Of a DNA stretch of 6,206 bases, positions 1-5,968 are shown piece after piece (the stretch's first letter is position 1; the number at the start of each line of letters is the position of its first letter). Source of the stretch: Myxococcales bacterium (lineage in GTDB: Bacteria; Myxococcota; Myxococcia; Myxococcales; Anaeromyxobacteraceae); assembly GCA_021848865.1 (NCBI GenBank), contig JAJZTO010000115.1:1-6206 (forward strand). The letters run 5' to 3'. The position numbers and the translations under genes were made by a program. The notes under the pieces are model-generated. The model saw only the letters and a list, made by a program, of their open reading frames with translations, was not told where the DNA came from and did not search any database.

Positions 1-156
1 CTGAGCTTGCGCCCGGCGCCGGTCGCCGGGGCGCCCGACCCGCTGCCGGTGGAGGTGCGGGTCGCGGTGACCGCCGGGGCGACGGTGGACATCGGCGGCG
101 TGGCGGTGGCGCCGCGGGTCCCGGCCGCGCCCCATCCCATCCCGGCGGAGCCCTGA
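1..156 (+). CDS. C-terminal end of an unidentified protein (partial)
   Basis: The frame is open from the first base of the window to a TGA at 154-156 and gives 51 residues; the start lies to the left. Third codon positions are G or C in all but one sense codon, as in the neighbouring genes, which supports real coding. The visible tail is rich in Val, Ala and Pro. It has a short beta-like stretch (VEVRVAVTAGATVDIGGVAV) followed by a Pro-rich end. The 'GATVDIGG' part faintly resembles the strand-turn-strand of PEGA-like repeats found at the ends of some surface proteins and kinases, but this is too little to assign a family. The next gene starts 3 nt after this stop in the same frame, so the two are probably co-transcribed and translationally coupled. 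Confidence 0.7.
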   Translation: MSLRPAPVAGAPDPLPVEVRVAVTAGATVDIGGVAVAPRVPAAPHPIPAEP

Positions 157-159
157 CCG

Positions 160-1416
160 GTGGCGCGCCTCGGCGAGATCCTGCTGTCCCGCGGCGACCT
201 GCCGGAGCCACGGCTGCGCGAGGCGCTCGAGGGCCAGGTCATCTACGGCGGCCGGCTCGGCACCAACCTGCTGGAGCTGGGGGCGGTGACCGAGGAGGCG
301 CTGGCCCAGGCGCTCTCGGCGCAGCACGGCTGCCCGGCGCTGTGGGGGGAGCTGGGGCTGGACCAGAACGCGCTGGCGCTGCTCACGCCCGACCGGGTGG
401 ACCGGCTGGAGGCGGTGCCGCTGCGGGTGGAGGGGCGGCGCCTCTCCGTGCTGGTGCGAGACCCGCGGAACCTCACGGCGCTGGACGAGCTGGCCTTCGC
501 CACCGGCAAGGAGGTGCGGCCGGTGGTGGTGGCCGAGTCCCGCCTCTTCGAGCTCATGCGCCGCCACTTCGGCCTGCACCGGCCCATGCGCGGGGTGGAG
601 GCGGTCTCCTCGCGGGCGGTGCGGCACCAGGCCGAGGAGGCCGTCGCCGCCGCCGGGGGAGGCCCCGACCTGATGGACGAGGCCGACTTCGCGGCGCTGT
701 ACGACCACGTGGCCTCGGGCGCCCCGCCGCCGGGGCCGGCGCCCGGAGCCGCCACGTCCCCGGGCGCCGTGCCGCGGCCGGGCCCGCCTCCGCTCCCGCG
801 CCGCGACGCCTTCCAGGGCGCGCTGGTGAACGACCAGGAGGTCCTCGCGGCGCTGCAGGAGGACGCCGAGCGGAGCGCGGCGCGGGGCGAGCATGGCATC
901 TCCCTCGGCGCGGCCGCCCGCGCCGAGGCCCTGCCGCTCTCCTTCGAGGAGGCCGGGAAGGCGCTGGCCGGCGTCGAGGACCGCGAGGCCATCGCCCGGG
1001 TGGTGCTGCGCTGCGCCCGCTCCCATTTCCGGCGGGCGGTGCTGCTCACCGTCCGCGGCCGGCAGGCCGACGGCTGGGAGGGGCTGGGCGCCGGGGTCAC
1101 GCCCCAGACGGTGGCGCGCGTCCACGTCCGGCTGGACCAGCCCGGCCTCTTCCAGATGGTCGTGGACAGCAGGGCTCACTTCCTCGGACCGCTGCAGAAG
1201 ACCGAGGCCAACGTCCGGTTCCTGCGGGCCCTGGGCGGCGGGGCGCCCCGGAACTCCTTCGCCATGCCGGTGCTGGCGCGCGGCCAGGTGGTCAACGTGC
1301 TCTACGGCGACAACGGGCGCGGGGCGCTGCTGGACCCGGGCGGCGTCGGGGAGCTGCTGATCCTGGCGACGCGGATCGCCCAGAGCTACGACGTCCTCCT
1401 CTCCCGGGCCCGGTGA
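160..1416 (+). CDS. MshEN-domain (GspE N-terminal-like) protein with C-terminal GAF-like domain; probable cyclic-di-GMP receptor
   Basis: This is a 418-residue soluble protein. An in-frame TGA at 154-156 leaves GTG at 160 as the first possible start, and a CGGAG at 146-150 sits 9 nt before it. Residues 1 to about 140 match the N-terminal domain of type II secretion and pilus ATPases (MshEN/T2SSE_N). Two 24-residue motifs are visible, R3-Q26 and R32-Q55. Each starts RLG, has LL then G in the middle and ends in LxxxLxxQ-like spacing, and they are separated by five residues (VIYGG). This is the known MshEN cyclic-di-GMP-binding arrangement. Residues about 186-214 form a Pro/Ala/Gly linker. Residues about 260-415 look like a GAF fold, with a helix, strands around 291-300 and a typical 'FAMPVLARGQVVNVLYGDN' segment at 367-385. 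No Walker A or B ATPase motif, signal peptide or membrane segment is seen, so this is not a secretion ATPase. The inferred role is a cytoplasmic signalling or adaptor protein. The domain calls are fairly secure; the partner and output are unknown. Confidence 0.88.
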   Translation: MARLGEILLSRGDLPEPRLREALEGQVIYGGRLGTNLLELGAVTEEALAQALSAQHGCPALWGELGLDQNALALLTPDRVDRLEAVPLRVEGRRLSVLVRDPRNLTALDELAFATGKEVRPVVVAESRLFELMRRHFGLHRPMRGVEAVSSRAVRHQAEEAVAAAGGGPDLMDEADFAALYDHVASGAPPPGPAPGAATSPGAVPRPGPPPLPRRDAFQGALVNDQEVLAALQEDAERSAARGEHGISLGAAARAEALPLSFEEAGKALAGVEDREAIARVVLRCARSHFRRAVLLTVRGRQADGWEGLGAGVTPQTVARVHVRLDQPGLFQMVVDSRAHFLGPLQKTEANVRFLRALGGGAPRNSFAMPVLARGQVVNVLYGDNGRGALLDPGGVGELLILATRIAQSYDVLLSRAR

Positions 1417-1418
1417 CC

Positions 1419-1964
1419 ATGGCGGCGACCCTCCACTACTTCCTGCTGCCCGAGGACGAGCGGGCCCTCTTCCTCCACCTGGCGCGCCACGGCCTCACCC
1501 TCTACCCGGAGCTGGTCCCTCCGGGGTGGGTGGCGCCCCGCGCCGACGAGGCGGCGCTGGCCGGCCTGGACGGGGCGGCCTGGTACCTGGCGGCGGAGCG
1601 GCTCGGCCCGGTGGTGGTCCATCCGGTGAAGCGCGGCCCCGACAAGGGGATGCTGGCGATCGAGGAGGTCCCGTCCCCGGTGCTTCACTACGAGCGCTCC
1701 CTCCCCAACGAGGAGGGGGAGCTGGTGGCGGGCCGCCTGTGGGTGGACCTGGAGGGAGCGGACGCCGCCACCAGCGAGCCCGGCAAGCCTTACGCGCTGC
1801 GTCGGATCTTCGAGGACATCCACTCCTGGTGCCGGAAGACGTTTCGCCGCAGCGACCCCAAGGGATTCTGGGTGGGGCCGCGCGCCGCGGAGGCGTGGAA
1901 GCGGGGTACGCTGGTGCTGCGGCAGGCGGGCCACAGGGGGCGCACCGTCGGCGTGTGGAAGTAG
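1419..1964 (+). CDS. Conserved-looking hypothetical protein, 181 residues
   Basis: ATG at 1419 lies 2 nt after the stop of the preceding gene. The frame stays open far to the left, but that part overlaps the MshEN gene and reads as Gly/Ala/Arg-rich shadow sequence, whereas from this ATG the composition is that of a normal protein. No good Shine-Dalgarno is seen, so translation probably depends on coupling. I do not recognise the family. Visible features are an N-terminal 'LHYFLLPEDERALFLHLARHGLTLYPE' region cut here into its parts: an aromatic start (HYFLLP), an acidic turn (EDE) and a helix. A central 'GPVVVHPVKRGPDKG' stretch and 'VPSPVLHYERS' (about 85-94) follow, then a basic C-terminal part with 'CRKTFRRSDPKGFWVGP' (138-154). 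There is no signal peptide, membrane helix or metal-binding cluster. It looks like a small cytoplasmic alpha/beta protein. Its place between a cyclic-di-GMP receptor-like gene and aceE suggests co-expression, but no function can be given. Confidence 0.85.
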   Translation: MAATLHYFLLPEDERALFLHLARHGLTLYPELVPPGWVAPRADEAALAGLDGAAWYLAAERLGPVVVHPVKRGPDKGMLAIEEVPSPVLHYERSLPNEEGELVAGRLWVDLEGADAATSEPGKPYALRRIFEDIHSWCRKTFRRSDPKGFWVGPRAAEAWKRGTLVLRQAGHRGRTVGVWK

Positions 1965-1974
1965 CTGCCCGGCG

Positions 1975-1997
1975 CGCTCCCCGCGGTTATGGGAGCG
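1975..1997 (+). promoter_or_regulatory. Hairpin covering the aceE ribosome-binding site
   Basis: CGCTCCC (1975-1981) and GGGAGCG (1991-1997) are perfect 7-nt complements separated by a 9-nt loop. The right arm contains the whole GGGAG at 1991-1995 that serves aceE. If the hairpin forms in the mRNA it would hide the site. Opening by ribosomes finishing the upstream gene (stop at 1962-1964) or by another factor would expose it. The pairing is seen directly; a regulatory role is inference, and a 7-bp match is not rare at this GC content. Confidence 0.35.
1991..1995 (+). promoter_or_regulatory. Shine-Dalgarno that decides the aceE start
   Basis: GGGAG lies 5 nt before the ATG at 2001. The alternative in-frame ATG at 1989 overlaps this sequence and has only CGCGGTT-like sequence before it, with no usable Shine-Dalgarno. 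This favours the start at 2001, which would remove four residues (MGAA) from the longer version. Confidence 0.65.
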
Positions 1998-2000
1998 GCC

Positions 2001-4655
2001 ATGGACGACCGTCCGGACGTGGACCCACGGGAAACCGAGGAGTGGCTCGACGCCCTGGAGGGGGTCATCGCCCGCGAAGGGCCCGACCGCGCCCACCAGC
2101 TCATCGAGCGGCTCATCGACCGGGCGCGGCGCTCGGGCGCCTACCTGCCCTTCTCGGCGCAGACCGCCTACGTGAACACCATCCCGGTGGAGCGGCAGCC
2201 GCCGCTTCCCGGCGACTTCGCCCTGGAGCAGCGCATCCGCCACTTCGTGCGCTGGAACGCCATGGCCATGGTGGTGCGCGCCAACAAGCACACCAACGTC
2301 GGCGGCCACATCGCCAGCTTCGCCTCGGCGGCGATGCTCTACGACGTCGGCTACAACCACTTCTGGCGCGCCAGCACCCCGGAGCAGGGCGGCGATCTGC
2401 TGCTCATCCAGGGCCACTCGGCGCCGGGGATCTACGCCCGGGCCTTCCTGCTCGGGCTCCTCGACGAGAAGCAGCTGGACGCCTTCCGGCAGGAGGTGGA
2501 CGGCGGCGGGCTCTCCTCCTATCCGCACCCGTGGCTGATGCCGGACTTCTGGCAGTTCCCCACGGTGTCGATGGGGCTCGGGCCGCTCATGGCCATCTAC
2601 CAGGCCCGCTTCATGCGGTACCTGCAGGACCGCGGGCTGGCCCGGACCGAGGGGCGCAAGGTCTGGTGCATGGTGGGGGACGGCGAGACCGACGAGCCCG
2701 AGGCCATGGGCGCCATCGGCATGGCCGGGCGCGAGAAGCTCGACAACCTGATCTTCGTGGTGAACTGCAACCTGCAGCGGCTCGACGGCCCGGTGCGCGG
2801 CAACGGCAAGATCATCCAGGAGCTGGAGAGCGAGTTCCGCGGCGCCGGCTGGAACGTCATCAAGGTGATCTGGGGGCGCCACTGGGATCCGCTGCTGGCC
2901 CGCGACCGGACCGGGGCGCTGCAGCGCCGGATGATGGAGGCGGTGGACGGGGACTACCAGACCTACAAGGCCAAGGACGGCGCCTACGTCCGCGAGCACT
3001 TCTTCAGCTCCCCCGAGCTGAGGCAGCTGGTGGCCGACTACTCGGACGAGGACATCTGGAACCTGAACCGCGGCGGCCACGACCCGTTCAAGGTCTTCGC
3101 CGCCTACCAGGCCGCCGCCCACCACGCCGGCGAGCCGACGGTGATCCTCGCCAAGACCGTCAAGGGCTACGGGATGGGGGAGTCGGGCGAGGCCCAGAAC
3201 ATCACCCACCAGCAGAAGAAGATGTCGGCCGAGTCGATCCGCCACTTCCGCGACCGCTTCCAGCTGCCGGTCCCCGACGGCGAGCTCGAGAAGGTGCCCT
3301 ACCTCCGGTTCGCCGAGGGCTCGCCCGAGCTGGAGTACCTGCGGGCGCGCCGCGCCGCCCTCGGGGGCGACCGGCCCCGCCGGCGCCGGCGGGCGGAGTC
3401 GCTGCCGGTCCCGCCGCTCTCCGCCTTCGAGAAGGTGCTCCAGGGGACCGGGGAGCGCGAGATCTCGACCACCATGGCCTTCGTCCAGGTCCTCCAGGCC
3501 CTCCTGAAGGACCCGGTGCTGGGGCCGCGGGTCGTGCCCATCGTGCCCGACGAGTCGCGCACCTTCGGGATGGAGGGGATGTTCCGGCAGCTGGGGATCT
3601 GGAGCCAGGTGGGCCAGCTCTACACGCCGCAGGACGCCGACCAGCTCATGTTCTACCGCGAGGACAAGAGCGGCCAGATCCTGCAGGAGGGCATCAACGA
3701 GGCCGGGGCGATGTGCGACTGGATCGCCGCCGCCACCGCGTACTCGTACCACGGCGTGCCCATGCTGCCGTTCTACGTCTTCTACTCGATGTTCGGCTTC
3801 CAGCGGGTCGGCGACCTGGCCTGGGCCGCTGGAGACATGCGGGCCCGCGGCTTCCTGCTGGGCGGGACGGCGGGCCGGACCACGCTGAACGGCGAGGGGC
3901 TGCAGCACGAGGACGGCCACTCCCACCTCCTGGCCTCCGCCATCCCCAACTGCGTCTCCTGGGATCCGACCTTCGGCTACGAGCTGGCGGTGATCGTCCA
4001 GGACGGGATGCGCCGCATGCTCACCGAGCAGGAGGACGCCTACTACTACCTGACGGTGATGAACGAGAACTACCCGCAGCCGGCCATGCCCGAGGGGGCG
4101 GCGCCGTCCATCCTGCGCGGCATGTACCTCTTCCAGGCGGCCGAGCCTGCCGGCGACGGCCCCCGGGTGCAGCTGCTCGGCTCGGGGGCCATCTTCCGCG
4201 AGGTGATGGGGGCGGCCGAGCTGCTCCGGAAGGACTGGGGGGTGGCCGCCGACCTCTGGAGCTGCCCGAGCTTCACCCAGCTGGCGCGCGACGGGATGGC
4301 GGTCGAGCGCGCCAACCGGCTCTCGCCGGCGGCGCCGCGCCGCCGGTCGCACGTGGAGGAGTGCCTCGCCGCCACCCGCGGCCCGGTGGTGGCGGCCACC
4401 GACTACCTGCGCGCCTTCGCCGAGCAGATCCGGCCCTGGGTCCCGCGCCGCTACCGGGTGCTGGGCACCGACGGCTTCGGCCGCTCCGACACCCGGGAGA
4501 AGCTGCGCCGCTTCTTCGAGGTGGACCGGCACCACGTGGCGGTGGCGGCGCTCGCCTCCCTGGCCGAGGAGGGGACCGTCCCGGCGTCCCGCGTCGCCGA
4601 CGCCATCGCCCGCTACGGCATCGACCCTCGCAGGCCCGCGCCCTGGACGGTGTGA
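2001..4655 (+). CDS. aceE: Pyruvate dehydrogenase E1 component, homodimeric type
   Basis: This is a thiamine-diphosphate-dependent E1. It decarboxylates pyruvate and reductively acetylates the lipoyl group of E2 in the cytoplasmic pyruvate dehydrogenase complex. At 884 residues it matches the roughly 887 of E. coli AceE and is alignable end to end from recall, beginning 'DVDPRETEEWLDALE'. Visible active-site features (numbered from the ATG at 2001) are GGH at 101-103, QGH at 137-139, and the cofactor motif GDGE at 226-229 ending in NCN at 255-257. Further along are the loop His403 in NITHQQKKM, the cofactor-activating Glu563 in QILQEGINE, and His636 in GLQHEDGHSH. All the key residues I can recall are present, so it should be active. 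The N-terminal region that contacts E2 is kept. A five-Arg run (460-464) lies in the linker between the first two domains. ATG at 1989 in the same frame is the alternative start; the ribosome-binding site favours 2001. aceF follows after 2 nt. No operator for PdhR-type regulators is recognisable. Confidence 0.97.
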   Translation: MDDRPDVDPRETEEWLDALEGVIAREGPDRAHQLIERLIDRARRSGAYLPFSAQTAYVNTIPVERQPPLPGDFALEQRIRHFVRWNAMAMVVRANKHTNVGGHIASFASAAMLYDVGYNHFWRASTPEQGGDLLLIQGHSAPGIYARAFLLGLLDEKQLDAFRQEVDGGGLSSYPHPWLMPDFWQFPTVSMGLGPLMAIYQARFMRYLQDRGLARTEGRKVWCMVGDGETDEPEAMGAIGMAGREKLDNLIFVVNCNLQRLDGPVRGNGKIIQELESEFRGAGWNVIKVIWGRHWDPLLARDRTGALQRRMMEAVDGDYQTYKAKDGAYVREHFFSSPELRQLVADYSDEDIWNLNRGGHDPFKVFAAYQAAAHHAGEPTVILAKTVKGYGMGESGEAQNITHQQKKMSAESIRHFRDRFQLPVPDGELEKVPYLRFAEGSPELEYLRARRAALGGDRPRRRRRAESLPVPPLSAFEKVLQGTGEREISTTMAFVQVLQALLKDPVLGPRVVPIVPDESRTFGMEGMFRQLGIWSQVGQLYTPQDADQLMFYREDKSGQILQEGINEAGAMCDWIAAATAYSYHGVPMLPFYVFYSMFGFQRVGDLAWAAGDMRARGFLLGGTAGRTTLNGEGLQHEDGHSHLLASAIPNCVSWDPTFGYELAVIVQDGMRRMLTEQEDAYYYLTVMNENYPQPAMPEGAAPSILRGMYLFQAAEPAGDGPRVQLLGSGAIFREVMGAAELLRKDWGVAADLWSCPSFTQLARDGMAVERANRLSPAAPRRRSHVEECLAATRGPVVAATDYLRAFAEQIRPWVPRRYRVLGTDGFGRSDTREKLRRFFEVDRHHVAVAALASLAEEGTVPASRVADAIARYGIDPRRPAPWTV
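3376..3393. repeat. 18-bp perfect palindrome inside aceE
   Basis: CCCGCCGGCGCCGGCGGG reads the same on both strands, with no spacer. It encodes most of the five-arginine run in the linker after the cofactor-binding domain, a stretch that varies between AceE proteins. At this base composition a palindrome of only C and G can arise by chance or by Arg-codon runs, so it is recorded as a structural observation without an assigned function. Confidence 0.4.
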
Positions 4656-4657
4656 TC

Positions 4658-5968
4658 ATGAGCACCATCGAGGTGAGGGTCCCGGCCCTCGGCGACATCC
4701 CCGACGTCGGCGTCATCGAGATCCAGGCGAAGGTCGGCGCCGCGGTGAAGCGCGAGGACCCGCTGGTCACGCTGGAGTCGGACAAGGCGACCATGGACGT
4801 GCCGTCGCCCCGGGCCGGCACGGTGCGGGAGCTGAAGGTGAAGGTGGGCGACCGGGTGCGCGAGGGGACGGTGATCCTCGCGCTGGAGGTGGCCGAGGAG
4901 GGAAAGGCGCCGACCCCGACGGCGACCCCGAATGCGGTTCCGGCCCCAACGGCGGCCCCGACCGCAGCCGCGACCCCGACCCCGGTGGCGCCCCCGACCG
5001 CGACCCCCGCCCCTCTCCCCGGCCGGGACCGGGGAGAGGGAGACGAACCCCGCGCGACTGCGACCCACGCCTCCCCATCGGTCCGCCGGCTCGCCCGGGA
5101 GCTGGGCGTGGAGCTGGCGCGCGTCGCCGGCAGCGGCCCCAGGGGGCGCGTCCTCCAGGAGGACGTGCAGCGGTACGTGAAGCAGGTGCTGGCGGGCGCG
5201 GCGCCGGCGGGCGCGGCGCGCGGCGGGGGCACCGGCCTCGACCTGCTGCCGTGGCCGCAGGTGGACTTCGCCCGGTTCGGCCCGGTGGAGACGCGGCCGC
5301 TGCCGCGCATCCGCAGGATCGCGGCCGCGAACCTGGCCCGGAACTGGGTGATGATCCCGCACGTCACCCAGCACGACGAGGCGGACATCACCGACCTCGA
5401 GGATCTCCGCGTCCGCCTCAACCAGGAGCAGGGGCCGGGCGGGGTCAAGGTGACGATGCTCGCCTTCCTGGTGAAGGCCTGCGCCACGATCCTCCCGCGC
5501 TTCCCCGAGGTGAACGCCTCGCTCGACGGGGAGAGCCTGGTCCTCAAGCGCTACGTCCACGTCGGCTTCGCGGCGGACACGCCGCAGGGGCTGCTGGTGC
5601 CGGTGATCCGCGACGCCGACCGCAAGGGAGTCCTGGAGATCGCGCGGGAGACCGGCGAGCTGGCCGCCCGGGCGCGCGACGGCAAGCTCGCCCCCGGGGA
5701 GATGCAGGGCGGGAGCTTCACCATCACCAGCCTGGGGGGCATCGGCGGGACGGCCTTCACGCCGATCATCCAGGCGCCCGAGGTGGCCATCCTCGGCGTC
5801 TCGCGCAGCGCCATCCGGCCGGTGTGGGACGGCAAGCAGTTCGCGCCCCGGCGGATGCTGCCGCTCTCGCTCTCCTACGACCACCGCGTCGTCGACGGGG
5901 CGCTGGCGGTGCGCTTCACCACCGCGCTGGCGCGGCTCCTCGGCGACCTCCGCCGGGCGATGCTCTAG
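4658..5968 (+). CDS. aceF: Pyruvate dehydrogenase E2, dihydrolipoamide acetyltransferase with one lipoyl domain
   Basis: E2 forms the core of the pyruvate dehydrogenase complex and passes the acetyl group from its lipoyl arm to CoA. The 436 residues divide into a lipoyl domain (2-80), with the lipoylated Lys43 in ESDKATMDVPS; a Pro/Ala/Thr linker (about 83-137); a peripheral-subunit-binding domain (about 138-175; ASPSVRRLARELGV, then GSGPRGRVLQEDV); a second short Ala/Gly linker; and the catalytic domain (about 198-436). The catalytic domain opens with LPWPQVDF and carries the active-site HRVVDG at 409-414 (His409, Asp413). The catalytic domain resembles E. coli AceF closely, for example 'NWVMIPHVT', 'DTPQGLLVPV' and 'APEVAILGVS'. 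E. coli has three lipoyl domains and about 630 residues; here there is one. ATG at 4658 follows the aceE stop by 2 nt, with only a weak GGACGG upstream, so translation is probably coupled. The same frame is open far to the left, but there it is shadow of aceE. The pairing with AceE makes pyruvate, not 2-oxoglutarate, the substrate. Confidence 0.96.
   Translation: MSTIEVRVPALGDIPDVGVIEIQAKVGAAVKREDPLVTLESDKATMDVPSPRAGTVRELKVKVGDRVREGTVILALEVAEEGKAPTPTATPNAVPAPTAAPTAAATPTPVAPPTATPAPLPGRDRGEGDEPRATATHASPSVRRLARELGVELARVAGSGPRGRVLQEDVQRYVKQVLAGAAPAGAARGGGTGLDLLPWPQVDFARFGPVETRPLPRIRRIAAANLARNWVMIPHVTQHDEADITDLEDLRVRLNQEQGPGGVKVTMLAFLVKACATILPRFPEVNASLDGESLVLKRYVHVGFAADTPQGLLVPVIRDADRKGVLEIARETGELAARARDGKLAPGEMQGGSFTITSLGGIGGTAFTPIIQAPEVAILGVSRSAIRPVWDGKQFAPRRMLPLSLSYDHRVVDGALAVRFTTALARLLGDLRRAML
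4911..5005 (+). repeat. Degenerate CGACCCCGA-type repeat tract in the aceF linker
   Basis: CGACCCCGA occurs exactly at 4911-4919, 4923-4931 and 4971-4979, with related CCCCGACC at 4956-4963 and 4992-4999. In frame it encodes the Pro/Thr/Ala-rich flexible linker after the lipoyl domain, which is the expected composition for an E2 swinging arm. The spacing is irregular, so this is a low-complexity tract and not a regular tandem array. Repeats of this kind can change length by slippage. Confidence 0.6.
5011..5040. repeat. Palindromic element (12-bp arms) embedded in aceF
   Basis: CCCTCTCCCCGG (5011-5022) and CCGGGGAGAGGG (5029-5040) are perfect inverted repeats separated by CCGGGA. They encode PLPGRDRGEG (residues 119-128) at the end of the interdomain linker. 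The charged residues break the surrounding Pro/Ala/Thr pattern, and E2 linkers tolerate insertions. The CCCTCTCCC...GGGAGAGGG form recalls short interspersed palindromes that I remember as common between genes in high-GC proteobacteria. In mRNA it would make a very stable hairpin. The inverted repeat is certain; its being a mobile or repetitive element is inference. Confidence 0.6.

Noticed and set aside
342..1418. Upstream extension of the 181-residue protein
   Set aside because: It lies out of frame within the MshEN-GAF gene and reads as Gly/Ala/Arg low complexity. The ATG at 1419 starts the region of normal composition.
1989..1991. ATG at 1989 as the aceE start
   Set aside because: No Shine-Dalgarno precedes it, while the ATG at 2001 has GGGAG at 5 nt. 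It remains possible, since the known AceE N-terminus varies in length here.
1987..1992. TTATGG as a possible -10 promoter element for aceE
   Set aside because: No -35-like hexamer is found at the right distance (around 1964-1969), and the bases overlap the start region and the Shine-Dalgarno.
1386..4535. Open minus-strand frame of over 1000 codons opposite aceE
   Set aside because: It is a shadow of aceE: in GC-rich genes the antisense frame lacks stops. Its product is a Val/Gly/His/Arg-rich low-complexity sequence, while the plus strand encodes an unmistakable AceE.
1526..4657. Open plus-strand frame running into aceF, which would give a 1480-residue fusion
   Set aside because: The part before 4658 is Arg/Gly/Pro/Ala shadow sequence across the 181-residue gene and aceE. 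The lipoyl domain begins normally at the ATG at 4658.
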